NCBI GenBank assembly: GCA_020443425.1
Contig: JAGRIE010000020.1
Location: forward strand, 1 to 64,000
Direction: 5' to 3'
Length of the DNA: 64,000 bases
From: Halioglobus sp.
Lineage (GTDB): Bacteria > Pseudomonadota > Gammaproteobacteria > Pseudomonadales > Halieaceae
Part shown: positions 52,501 through 61,249 of the stretch, one piece after another
Position numbering within the stretch: position 1 is the stretch's first letter
How the letters are laid out: each line of letters opens with the position of its first letter
Notes under the pieces: generated by a model
What the model was told of the DNA's origin: nothing
The model's database searches: none
What the model saw: only the letters and a program-made list of their open reading frames with translations
Position numbers and translations under genes: made by a program

Positions 52501-52695
52501 GGCGAGTGGTATCCCGTGCGGCCGGCGCCGCCTGCGTCAACGAAGCGCCCAGTCTAACCAGCCTGCAAGGGTACGTCACCGGCCTTTGCGACCAACCGGT
52601 GCAGCGCGCGGCGACGTTGCCGGGCGCCGGGATTAACAGCGACGGCGGCATACTGCTACAATCGCGCCTCCAGCAAACAGACACGCGCCCTGCCT

Positions 52696-53550
52696 ATGCC
52701 TCCAGTTCACCCGGAAATCATCGCCCCCGACCCCACGGCCGTCGAGCACAATGTCCGCGCCGCGCTGGCGGAAGATATCGGCAGTGGCGATATCACCGCC
52801 GCCCTCATCGCGGCCGATTCCCTGGCCACGGGACGCGTCATCACGCGCGAGGACGGTGTGCTCTGCGGCCAGCCCTGGGTCGACGCCGTGTTTGCCCAGC
52901 TCGACAGCACGGTGCGCATCGAGTGGCACCGCAGGGACGGGCAGTCCATCAGCGCCGGGGACACGCTGTTCACATTCCGGGGGCCGGCGCGCAGCCTGCT
53001 CACGGGCGAACGCTGCGCGCTGAACTTCCTGCAGTTGCTGTCGGGGACCGCCACCACCTGCCAGCGCTACGCCAGCCTCGTAGCCGACACCCATGTGCGC
53101 CTGCTCGATACCCGCAAGACCATCCCCGGCCTGCGCCTGGCGCAAAAATACGCGGTGCGCGCCGGCGGCTGCCACAACCACCGCATCGGCCTGTTCGATG
53201 CCTTCCTGATCAAGGAGAACCATATAGCGGCCTGCGGTGGTATCGGGGCGGCGGTGGCTACCGCGCGCCAACAGGCGCCGGGCAAGCCGGTGGAAGTGGA
53301 GGTCGAAAACTTTGCGGAGCTGGAGCAGGCCCTGGCCGCCGGCTGCGACCGCGTCATGCTGGACAACTTTTCGCTGCAGCAGACCGCCGACGCTGTCGCG
53401 CTGGCAGCCGGCCGGGTCGAGCTCGAGGCCTCCGGCAACGTCACCGAGGACACGCTGTTGGCCATCGCCCGCACCGGCGTGGACTTTATCTCCATCGGCG
53501 CCCTGACCAAGGACTGCCGCGCGCTGGACCTGTCGATGCGGCTGGACTAG
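52696..53550 (+). CDS. nadC: Nicotinate-nucleotide pyrophosphorylase (carboxylating) NadC
   Basis: A 284-residue enzyme making nicotinate mononucleotide from quinolinate and PRPP. Signatures: [20 protein letters not shown] at the N-terminus, [60 protein letters not shown], and at the end [20 protein letters not shown] with [20 protein letters not shown]. All active-site blocks are present and length is typical. ATG 52696; transcribed divergently from ampD. Confidence 0.96.
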   Translation: MPPVHPEIIAPDPTAVEHNVRAALAEDIGSGDITAALIAADSLATGRVITREDGVLCGQPWVDAVFAQLDSTVRIEWHRRDGQSISAGDTLFTFRGPARSLLTGERCALNFLQLLSGTATTCQRYASLVADTHVRLLDTRKTIPGLRLAQKYAVRAGGCHNHRIGLFDAFLIKENHIAACGGIGAAVATARQQAPGKPVEVEVENFAELEQALAAGCDRVMLDNFSLQQTADAVALAAGRVELEASGNVTEDTLLAIARTGVDFISIGALTKDCRALDLSMRLD

Positions 53551-53573
53551 GCAGCAGCAGCGGCCGCCGGCAG

Positions 53574-54053
53574 CTACAGCAGCGGGCGCTTGCTGACAAT
53601 CACACCGTTGTTGTCGGCATATACATAGTCGCCGGGGGCGATTACAACGCCGCCGAAATGCAGCTCGATATCGCGCTGCCCCACACCCAGTTTCTCGGTC
53701 TTGATCGGACAACAGCCCAGCGCCTGCACGCCCAGTGGCGTGCGGCCGATCTCATCGACATCGCGGATGACACCGTTGATCACCAGCCCGGCCCAGCCGT
53801 TGGCCGCGGCCTTTTCCGCCAGCATATCGCCGAGCAGCGCGCGTCGTCGCGAGCCGCCACCGTCCACCACGATGACACGCCCCCGCCCCGCCTCCTCGAC
53901 GCAGGCCTTCACCAGCGAATTGTCCTCGTGGCATTTGATGGTGACGACCTGCCCGCCGAACTGGCGGATCTCCCCGTAGTTGATCCACGGCAGTTCCAGT
54001 GCGCAGGCCTCGGGCGCGGCATCGGATAGGTCGGGTGTCGATAGCGTAGTCAT
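53574..54053 (-). CDS. rraA: RraA family protein (ribonuclease E inhibitor / aldolase-like fold)
   Basis: A 159-residue protein with the RraA core: [60 protein letters not shown], and [20 protein letters not shown]. RraA binds RNase E and lowers its activity in E. coli; related proteins are 4-hydroxy-4-methyl-2-oxoglutarate aldolases, so the role is inferred from size and order of motifs. It converges with nadC, 23 bases from its stop. Confidence 0.92.
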   Translation of the reverse strand: MTTLSTPDLSDAAPEACALELPWINYGEIRQFGGQVVTIKCHEDNSLVKACVEEAGRGRVIVVDGGGSRRRALLGDMLAEKAAANGWAGLVINGVIRDVDEIGRTPLGVQALGCCPIKTEKLGVGQRDIELHFGGVVIAPGDYVYADNNGVIVSKRPLL

Positions 54054-54179
54054 GGCAACTCCTTGGACGCGATAAAGTCTCGCATTATACGGCAGGGGGC
54101 CGCCGATTAAGACACCGCGACCGCATCAGCGCAGCAATCCGGTGCCTGGCAGCGGCGGACAGGCAGCCAGCGCCCAGTA

Positions 54180-54207
54180 TTGGCAAGCGCAGCATTGTGA
54201 GTATAAT
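54180..54207 (+). promoter_or_regulatory. Sigma-70-type promoter of the LysR gene
   Basis: TTGGCA (54180-54185) and a perfect TATAAT (54202-54207) are separated by 16 bases. The expected start of transcription lies about 54214, just before the palindrome at 54237-54251. Confidence 0.65.
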
Positions 54208-54236
54208 TCGCACAACCGATGCGGCGTAAAATTGTC

Positions 54237-54251
54237 ATTCACATAGTGAAT
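54237..54251. promoter_or_regulatory. Perfect palindrome ATTCAC-N3-GTGAAT in the LysR leader
   Basis: Six-base arms around a three-base centre form a typical LysR-type dyad (T-N11-A inside ATTCACATAGTGAAT). It lies between the promoter and the GTG start codon at 54264, suggesting autorepression. Confidence 0.55.
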
Positions 54252-54263
54252 GCGGGGTGGCTC

Positions 54264-55220
54264 GTGAAAGTGAATCGTATTGATCTCAACCTGCTGGTCT
54301 ACCTGGACGCGCTGTTGCGCGAGCGCAACGTCACACAGGCCGCCAACCAGTTAAACCTGTCGCAACCGGCGATGAGCAACGGACTGCGACGCCTGCGCGA
54401 GCTGTTTAACGACCCGCTGCTGGTGCGGACCAGCGAGGGTATGACGCCCACCGAGCGCGCGTTGGAACTGGAGCCCATGGTGCGGGAGGTGCTGGGCAAG
54501 ATCGACCAGGCGGTACAGCCGCGCGGCGATTTCGAGCCCGCCGAGGCGCACCGCGTGTTCCGCATCATGGCCAGCGATTACGCCGAGTCGACACTGCTGC
54601 CCAGTGTGCTCGGCAAACTGCGCACCCAGGCGCCGGGGCTGACGCTGGATATCATGACGCCGTCTGACGTCAGTTTCCTGGATGTGGAGCGAGGCAAGGT
54701 GGACATGGTCATCAACCGCTTCGACTCGATGCCACAGTCCTTCCACCAGATCCACCTGTGGAACGACAGTTTCACCTGCGTACTCAGCCCGAACAACCCC
54801 GTGCTCAAGGATTTCACACTGGAAAACTACCTCAAGGCGAACCATGTCTGGGTCAGCAAGACCGGCATGGGCGTCGGTGTCGGCGTCGATCCCGACGACG
54901 TGCAGCGTCTCGGCTGGGTGGACCTGGCGCTGAATAAACTGGGCAAGAAGCGCCAGATCCGGGTGTTCACGCGACACTACCAGGCGGCGATGACGCTGGC
55001 GGAACAGAACGACCTGATCGTGACCCTGCCGACGCGGGCGGCGCAGCTGAAGCTGAAAAACCCCCGGGTGGTGCTGCGCGAGCCGCCGCTGGAGATTCCG
55101 CCACTGGAGCTCAAAATGGCCTGGAGCCCGCTACTGCAGCACAACCCGGGCAACAAATGGCTGCGCAAACTGATCGCCGACACCGCCAGGGAACTGGACG
55201 GACTGGAGGCCACACCGTAG
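54264..55220 (+). CDS. LysR-family transcriptional regulator
   Basis: A 318-residue regulator. The HTH lies in NLLVYLDALLRERNVTQAAN and QLNLSQPAMSNGLRRLRELF, with the wing DPLLVRTSEGMTPTERA. The rest is the two-lobed effector domain (FRIMASDYAESTLLPSVLGK). The effector region resembles NodD/PcaQ-like groups in having VFTRHYQAAMTLAEQNDLIV. GTG 54264, behind GGGGTGG, matches the normal LysR N-terminus. The next gene on the same strand, malate synthase G, starts 120 bases later, so control of glyoxylate/glycolate use is a plausible role but inference. Confidence 0.9.
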   Translation: MKVNRIDLNLLVYLDALLRERNVTQAANQLNLSQPAMSNGLRRLRELFNDPLLVRTSEGMTPTERALELEPMVREVLGKIDQAVQPRGDFEPAEAHRVFRIMASDYAESTLLPSVLGKLRTQAPGLTLDIMTPSDVSFLDVERGKVDMVINRFDSMPQSFHQIHLWNDSFTCVLSPNNPVLKDFTLENYLKANHVWVSKTGMGVGVGVDPDDVQRLGWVDLALNKLGKKRQIRVFTRHYQAAMTLAEQNDLIVTLPTRAAQLKLKNPRVVLREPPLEIPPLELKMAWSPLLQHNPGNKWLRKLIADTARELDGLEATP

Positions 55221-55343
55221 CGGCATTCACCGTCCTGATGCCGGTGATACAAGCGATTGATTCGCCAATTGCTGGCCTGCCCCCTAAAATCAAGCCAGTG
55301 ATACGGCCGCGGCCGTGCTGGCACACGACAAAGAGGTTTCACT

Positions 55344-57523
55344 ATGACTGATCGCATCCAACGGGGCGGCCTGCAGATTGCACCGGTTCTTCATCAACTG
55401 CTGGAGCAGGACATCGCCCCGGGTACCGGCGTCGCCGCGGACACATTCTGGCAGGGCCTGGAGTCGCTCGTGAGCACGCTGGGGCCGCGCAACCGCGAGC
55501 TGCTGCAGCGGCGCGAGCAGTTACAGGCGCAGATCGACGCCTGGCACCAGGCCAACCCGGGCCCCGGCTATGACCGCGCGGCCTACAAGGCCTTCCTCGA
55601 GGAGATCGGCTACCTGCTGCCCGAGGGGCCGGACTTCCAGATCAGCACCACCGGCGTCGACGAGGAAGTCGCCGTGCTCGCCGGGCCGCAACTGGTGGTG
55701 CCGGTGATGAATGCGCGCTACGCCCTGAACGCCGCCAACGCGCGCTGGGGCAGCCTGTACGATGCCCTGTACGGCACCGATGTGATTCCCGAGGACGGCG
55801 GCGCCGAGCGCGCCGGTGGCTACAACCCGGTGCGCGGCGACAAGGTGATCGCCTATGCCAAACAGTTCCTCGACAGCCACTGCCCGCTCGCCGCCGGCAG
55901 CCACGCCGCCGCCACCGCCTATGCGGTGGTCGACGGCGGCCTGCAGGTGACACTGGCCGGCGGCGAGACCACGGCACTGCGAGACCCCGGGCAACTGCGC
56001 GGCTACAGCGGTGATGCCGCCACCCCGGCCAGCGTACTGCTGCGCCATAACGGCCTGCATATCGAGCTCCAGATCGACCCGTCCAGCCCGATCGGCGCCA
56101 CCGATGCCGCCGGCGTCAAAGACGTGGTGCTGGAAGCGGCACTCACCACCATCCAGGACTGCGAGGACTCTGTCGCGGCCGTCGATGCCGAGGACAAGAC
56201 CGTTGCCTACGGCAACTGGCTGGGCCTGATGCGCGGCGACCTCAGCGACAACTTTGCCAAGGGCGGCAAGACGGTCACCCGCCGGCTCAACGCCGACCGC
56301 GAGTTCACCGCACCCGACGGCAGCGCGCTGGTACTGCCCGGCCGCAGCCTGATGTTTGTGCGCAATGTCGGGCACCTGATGACCACACCGGCAATTCTCG
56401 ATGCCAGCGGCGAGGAGATTCCCGAGGGTATTATGGACGGTTTGTTCACCGCCATGATCGCGCTGCACGACCTGAACAAAACTGCCGGCGACAGCCGCAA
56501 TTCCCGCCAGGGCAGCGTCTACATCGTGAAGCCGAAAATGCACGGACCGGAGGAAGTCGCCTTTACCTGCGAGCTGTTTGACCGCATCGAGGATATCCTC
56601 GGCCTCGCCCGCAACACCCTGAAAGTCGGCATCATGGACGAGGAGCGCCGCACCACCGTCAACCTCAAGGCGTGCATCCGCGCCGCTAAAGAGCGCCTGG
56701 TCTTTATCAACACCGGGTTCCTGGACCGCACCGGCGACGAGATCCATACCAGCATGAAGGCCGGCGCGATGACGCCCAAGGGCGCCATGAAGCAGGAGCC
56801 CTGGATCAACGCCTACGAGGACTGGAATGTCGATGTGGGCCTGCGCTGCGGCCTGCTGGGCAAGGCGCAGATCGGCAAGGGCTTTTTTGGGCCATGCCCG
56901 ACCTGATGGCCGATATGATGAAAAACAAGATCGCCCACCCGCTGGCGGGCGCCAGCACCGCCTGGGTGCCCTCGCCGACAGCGGCGACGCTGCACGCCAT
57001 TCACTACCATGAGGTGAATGTGGCCCAGCGCCAGCAGGACCTGCAGGGCCAGAGCCGCGCCTCACTGGACGACATCCTGTGCATCCCGCTGAAAGGCGCG
57101 GCCGGGCTCAGCGAGGCCGACATCCAGCGCGAGCTCGACAACAACGCCCAGGGCATCCTGGGCTATGTCGTGCGCTGGATCGACCAGGGCGTGGGCTGCT
57201 CCAAGGTACCGGACATCCACCACGTGGGCCTGATGGAGGACCGCGCCACCCTGCGCATCTCCAGCCAACATATCGCCAACTGGCTGCTGCACGGTGTGTG
57301 CACCAAAGCGCAGGTGCGCGAGACCCTGGAGCGCATGGCCGCCGTGGTGGACACGCAGAATGCCGGCGACCCGGCCTACCGCAATATGGCGCCGGACTTT
57401 GACGCCAGCATCGCCTTCCAGGCGGCCTGCGACCTGGTCTTCCTCGGCGAGGAGCAACCCAGCGGTTACACCGAGCCGGTACTGCACGCCCGCCGCCGGG
57501 AAGCGAAAGCGAGCCAGGCATAG
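55344..57523 (+). pseudogene. glcB: Malate synthase G, interrupted by a single frameshift
   Basis: The first frame (55344-56906) encodes MSG up to [12 protein letters not shown]; it then leaves frame at a run of six T (56883-56888) and stops. The remainder (about 56894-57523) continues in the -1 frame with [20 protein letters not shown] and the catalytic-base region [20 protein letters not shown]. Restoring one T would give a 726-residue protein, close to the 723 of E. coli. The N-terminal part keeps [19 protein letters not shown] and [16 protein letters not shown]. Malate synthase condenses glyoxylate and acetyl-CoA. The call is pseudogene or sequencing error; a programmed -1 shift on the T-run is possible but less likely. 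The ATG has AAAGAGG upstream. Confidence 0.85.
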
Positions 57524-57540
57524 CGGCCAGCCCGCGCAAT

Positions 57541-57570
57541 AAAAAAGCCCGGTTTCAACCGGGCTTTTTT
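57541..57570. terminator. Bidirectional rho-independent terminator between glcB and pilA
   Basis: A perfect 12-bp stem, AAAAAAGCCCGG with CCGGGCTTTTTT, around a six-base loop. It has T-runs on both strands, so it can stop transcripts from glcB (plus) and from the pilin gene (minus). Confidence 0.92.
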
Positions 57571-57596
57571 GTTCAGGTAACCGCTCCCGCTACACG

Positions 57597-58091
57597 CTAA
57601 CCACGGCAGTTGGCGGGCAGGTACTTGGCCGGTACTTTCGGTGTGTTGGCGTCACTCGCACCGTTAATACACTCCCAGGTCATGGTGCCATCAGCATTGG
57701 TGGAACCGGACAACTGGAACACCGCGATCGAATCGACACTCTTCTCGGAGCCGTCCCAGGCACTGGTAAACACCCCCGCGCCCAGATGTATCGGAGTGCC
57801 GGCCACCGGTGTGGTGGGATAGATATCCACTTTCCAGAGAATCTCGCTGTAGGCTATCCGGCTGGTGGTATTGATGCCGAAATTCTCTGTTTTGGGTGGG
57901 TATTTCCCATTCGCGGACACATACTCCGACACCGTGGTCTTCGCCTCCGCCAGCGCCGCCAGCGGCTCGGTCATCTTGGAGCGAACAATGTAATCCTGGT
58001 AGGCAGGCAGTGCGATGGCCGCCAGTATGCCGACGATAGCAATTACGATCATCAATTCTATCAGTGTAAAACCGCGTTCGAATGTCTTCAT
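57597..58091 (-). CDS. pilA: Type IV major pilin (PilA), copy 1
   Basis: A 164-residue type IVa pilin. A short basic leader (MKTFERG) is followed by [20 protein letters not shown] with Glu5 and [12 protein letters not shown] in the N-terminal alpha helix. The C-terminal disulfide (D-region) loop is between WEC and the Cys in LPANCRG. There is no terminal Ser of the kind used by TfpO. The ATG at 58091 fits the leader; the longer in-frame start is rejected. A sigma-54 promoter lies about 80-95 bases upstream. It sits just beyond a GT2 and two TMTC-like genes whose other side carries a second pilin copy. Confidence 0.95.
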   Translation of the reverse strand: MKTFERGFTLIELMIVIAIVGILAAIALPAYQDYIVRSKMTEPLAALAEAKTTVSEYVSANGKYPPKTENFGINTTSRIAYSEILWKVDIYPTTPVAGTPIHLGAGVFTSAWDGSEKSVDSIAVFQLSGSTNADGTMTWECINGASDANTPKVPAKYLPANCRG

Positions 58092-58436
58092 GGTGGAGTC
58101 TCTCTTCTGGTTAGTTATAGGCCCACACATCCTTTGTATGCCCCGGAATGTGTGCGCTTACAGCAGAAAAGCAGATACCGTGCCAACTCAAAAAAAACGC
58201 CGGCATAAATTATTTTTTGTATATATATCAGATAGTTAGGGAAAAAAGGGGATCTGGCAGCGGGATCGGGACGACGCACAGGCAGGCCAGCGCGGCAACG
58301 GCGCAGATTCAGGCTATGACAATTTTTGTCACGTTCGGGCAATTGTTGCCCACCGCAGAGGCCGGCGGTGTCACTGCAGGACGCGGGAGCATTGCGGCGA
58401 TGCCAGCGTCCGGCCCCGGGTCGCCGGGCCGCGGTT
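58092..58436. other. 345-base AT-rich intergenic region carrying the pilA promoter
   Basis: Apart from the sigma-54 promoter at 58170-58185 it contains an AT-rich block at about 58188-58245 (A- and T-runs, TATATATATC), a likely binding region for IHF or an activator such as PilR. No ORF is supported. The right part (58250-58436) shows no further structure to me. Confidence 0.45.
58170..58185 (-). promoter_or_regulatory. Sigma-54 (-24/-12) promoter of pilA copy 1
   Basis: On the minus strand TGGCACG-N4-CTGCT matches the consensus TGGCACG-N4-TTGCA at all positions except the T at -14 and the final base. GG and GC have the correct spacing. It stands about 80 bases before the ATG. Pilin genes in Pseudomonas and relatives use such promoters under PilR. 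Confidence 0.8.
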
Positions 58437-59318
58437 TTACCCGGCGCGGCGATCGTTGGGGTTGGAGGTGTCCTTGAACTGCAGGTTGGTCAGCTGCTCG
58501 GAGAGCAGGCCGATCAGGAACATCACCATGCCCGCAAGTATCAGCAGGGTGCTCATATTGGTAAAGCGCCAGCCCGAACTGACAACGGTGAGGAAGTAAT
58601 TCAGAAAACCGAGCCCGGAGGTGATCACCGCCATCGGGAAATAGATTTTCAGCGGTGAATACAGCGTCCCCACCTTGAAGATAATGAGCAGGAAACGGAT
58701 GCCGTCCTTCATCATGCTGATATGGCTTTTGCCCAGCCGCCGGGACACGGTGATCGGCACGAAACCAACAGAGTAACCGGCGCGAAAAAACGCCATCGTC
58801 GACGTGGTGGGATAGCTGAAACCGTTCGGCAACAGGTACAGGAAACCGAGGAACTTGCGGCGGTTGGCGCAGCGGAAACCGGAGGTGAGATCGTCAATCC
58901 GGCGGTTGACCATCCAGCTGGCGAAGCGGTTGTAAAACGTGTTCGCACTCCAGCGTGCGACACTGGCCTGTGAATCGCGGCCGCTGCGCGCACCGACCAC
59001 CAGATCATAACCTTCGTCCATCTTGTCCAGCAGCCTGCCGACATCTGCCGCACTGTGCTGGCCGTCGCCGTCCATGAATACCAGGTTGTCTCCCTTGGCG
59101 GCGCGCGCCCCCGCTTTCACCGCGGCGCCATTGCCCTTGGAGTACGGGTGGGTGATCACGCGCACGCCGGCGTCCCGGCACACCTGCTCGGTGGCGTCGG
59201 TGGAGCCGTCGTTCACGACAATGATTTCGGCGTCGGGATACAGTTCCGTCAACTCGGGGAGCAGGACCGCGAGGCCCAGCTCCTCATTCTTTGCGGGTAT
59301 GATGATGGACAGTTTCAA
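58437..59318 (-). CDS. GT2 glycosyltransferase, polyprenyl-phosphate-sugar synthase type (DPMS/GtrB-like)
   Basis: A 293-residue protein. GT-A domain starts MKLSIIIPAKNEELGLAVLL; EIIVVNDGSTDATEQVC and the DxD-type motif VFMDGDGQHSAADVGRLLDK bind the sugar nucleotide. DLVVGARSGRDSQ and LTSGFRCANRR follow, as in dolichyl/polyprenyl-phosphate mannose synthases. Two C-terminal membrane helices (KIYFPMAVITSGLGFLNYFL; TLLILAGMVMFLIGLL) anchor it. Its product would be a polyprenyl-phosphate-linked hexose, the usual donor for GT-C transferases. It is the last gene after the two TMTC-like genes, five bases behind the second one. Confidence 0.85.
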   Translation of the reverse strand: MKLSIIIPAKNEELGLAVLLPELTELYPDAEIIVVNDGSTDATEQVCRDAGVRVITHPYSKGNGAAVKAGARAAKGDNLVFMDGDGQHSAADVGRLLDKMDEGYDLVVGARSGRDSQASVARWSANTFYNRFASWMVNRRIDDLTSGFRCANRRKFLGFLYLLPNGFSYPTTSTMAFFRAGYSVGFVPITVSRRLGKSHISMMKDGIRFLLIIFKVGTLYSPLKIYFPMAVITSGLGFLNYFLTVVSSGWRFTNMSTLLILAGMVMFLIGLLSEQLTNLQFKDTSNPNDRRAG

Positions 59319-59323
59319 AGGTA

Positions 59324-61249
59324 TTATTCTCCAGCTCCCGGGTTCTCCAGGTACAGTGACAAGGTCTGTTGCTCACCCACTGTCAACTTACCCTGCTGGT
59401 CCAGTTGTTGCAAAGCGTCGATGGCGGCCTGCGCGGTCTCCACCTTGCCCAGCGCCGTGGCAAAATGCAACTTCATCAGTAACCCGCGCGTGTTGTTCGG
59501 CGACATCGCCAGCAACTGCTCCGTGTAGGCGAGGGCATTATCATACCTTTGCAGGGTATTCTCCAGCACTGCCAGATTGGAATAGATATTGGCGGAGGCC
59601 TTGCGCCTGAAATCGTCCACCAGGAAGATTTCGGCAGCGCGGTCGGCAAACCGCACCCGGTCGAGCTGTGGACAGCGATCGTCCTGCAGCAGGCGTACCA
59701 GTGCCAGCAGCGTGGTGACAGAACTCAGTGGCCGGTCCGGGTTCTCCATGCCCAGTTCGTCGATCACCCCGGGGGCCACCGGTTCATTGGCGATACAGCT
59801 GAGGGCGAGGTTGCGCACCTGGTAATCGCCGTAGCGCTCCTGCAGGCCGGCGGCACCGGCGCTCGCCTCATAGGCGAGCAGGGAGTATTGGTGGGCGGCG
59901 TCGATCTGCCCGAGTCGCGCCATCTCGGTGGCCATATCGATATTCGCGCGCGCAGACATCGGGTGGGCGTTGAGCTGGCTCAGCAGCAGCAGCGAGCGGT
60001 TCGACCACACCTGCACCTGTGAACTGGTCAACATCGACAGCAGCAGCGCACACAGGCCGAGACAGACCAGCAGCGGCGCCGCCGGTTGCGGCCACTTCCG
60101 GGCAATGGCGGCGAACACGCCGCCCAGCGCCAGCACCAGCCCGATGGCAGGGAAATAATTGCGGTGCTCAAAATACAGTTCCAGCGGCCAGACGGTGGAT
60201 TCGATACTGTGGCCGATGACAAACCAGGCGATACCCAGGACAATCCAGCGGCCCGCCCGCCAGCGCAACAGCGCAGCGCAGACCACCGCCAGCAGCAGCC
60301 AGCCGAGCACCGCATAGAGTGTCGACGGCGGTTCCGACAGCGAGCGCGAGAGCACCACGTCATCCTGGTACAGCCCCATCCGGGCCACCTGCGGGTACAC
60401 CCATTGGTAGACATAGTCCCAGACAATGCGCGCCTCGGTGAGCAGGCGCTCCTCCAGCGTGAACGCGCGATTGCGAAAGCGCCCCACCAGGTAATCCCAC
60501 TGCAACACCAGCAGTGCCAGCACAGCGAGCGCACCGCCGGCGATGAGCCCGTAACTGCTGCGCTGCAGCCATGGGATCACAGCGCCGTCGCGACCGGCGC
60601 ACTGCAGCCAAAGCACTTCCAGCAGCAGTAGCACCGGCACCAGCACAATCGCGTTCTCCTTGGCCAGCAGCGCGATGACGAGGAACACCGGCACCGGCAG
60701 GAAACGCCAGGCGCCGGCCCTGCCGGCGATCAGCGCAAACCGCCAGTACAGGTAGCTGATAGCGCCCAGCAGCATGAAGAAGGTGGCCAGCATCGCCATC
60801 CGCTGCACCACGTAGAGTACAGTGCTGACCAGCAGTGGGTGCAGCAGCCAGATCGCGCCCAGCACCACCGCCAGCGCGCGATAACGCGGCACCTCCAGAT
60901 AGCGGAACAACAGCCAGAACAACCAGATGACCAGCCCGCCGTTGAGCAGGTGCAGAACAATATTGACCTTTTTACCGCCGCTGATGCCCTCGTCGAGGAA
61001 CATCTTCTCCAGCACAAAGCTGGTCATAGAGACCGAGCGCCCCAGGGTGCCGGATTTGTCCCCGAAGATATAATCAAACGCGAGTTCAGGCCGCGCTTTC
61101 AAGTCCTCGATCACCAGCACGCTGGAGCGGTCGTCCAGCAATTCGGGGCCGTGGATGCCCGGCCAGTAGAGCCACAGGCCGACCCACATCAGCAGGCCCA
61201 CGCACAGCAGCGCACCGGTAGTCGGCAGCAGTCGGGACAGGGCTGTCAC
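59324..61249 (-). CDS. TMTC/DUF1736-type GT-C membrane glycosyltransferase candidate with helical-repeat domain (B)
   Basis: A 641-residue protein with about 11-12 membrane helices and a C-terminal soluble domain. The first extracytoplasmic loop carries LLDDRSSVLVIED (acidic pair typical of GT-C catalytic sites). The TMTC/DUF1736 features are LNGGLVIWLFWLLF, LLHPLLVSTVLYVVQRMAML, LLAKENAIVLVPVLLLLEVL and YFEHRNYFPAIGLVL. Residues about 440-640 look like TPR-type helical hairpins (YDNALAYTEQLLAMSPNNTR). It overlaps the upstream paralogue by four bases (ATGA). Eukaryotic TMTCs are O-mannosyltransferases using dolichol-P-mannose; bacterial relatives are poorly characterised. A role in pilin O-glycosylation is inferred from position only. 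Confidence 0.75.
   Translation of the reverse strand: MTALSRLLPTTGALLCVGLLMWVGLWLYWPGIHGPELLDDRSSVLVIEDLKARPELAFDYIFGDKSGTLGRSVSMTSFVLEKMFLDEGISGGKKVNIVLHLLNGGLVIWLFWLLFRYLEVPRYRALAVVLGAIWLLHPLLVSTVLYVVQRMAMLATFFMLLGAISYLYWRFALIAGRAGAWRFLPVPVFLVIALLAKENAIVLVPVLLLLEVLWLQCAGRDGAVIPWLQRSSYGLIAGGALAVLALLVLQWDYLVGRFRNRAFTLEERLLTEARIVWDYVYQWVYPQVARMGLYQDDVVLSRSLSEPPSTLYAVLGWLLLAVVCAALLRWRAGRWIVLGIAWFVIGHSIESTVWPLELYFEHRNYFPAIGLVLALGGVFAAIARKWPQPAAPLLVCLGLCALLLSMLTSSQVQVWSNRSLLLLSQLNAHPMSARANIDMATEMARLGQIDAAHQYSLLAYEASAGAAGLQERYGDYQVRNLALSCIANEPVAPGVIDELGMENPDRPLSSVTTLLALVRLLQDDRCPQLDRVRFADRAAEIFLVDDFRRKASANIYSNLAVLENTLQRYDNALAYTEQLLAMSPNNTRGLLMKLHFATALGKVETAQAAIDALQQLDQQGKLTVGEQQTLSLYLENPGAGE

Noticed and set aside
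56875-56900. Programmed -1 frameshifting in malate synthase G
   Set aside because: The site is only a T6 run; P-site slippage would pair poorly, no stimulatory stem was evident, and malate synthase is not known to use recoding. Kept as a remote alternative to an indel.
55521-57065. A 514-codon minus-strand frame opposite malate synthase
   Set aside because: Shadow of glcB; no recognisable motif and no ribosome binding site.
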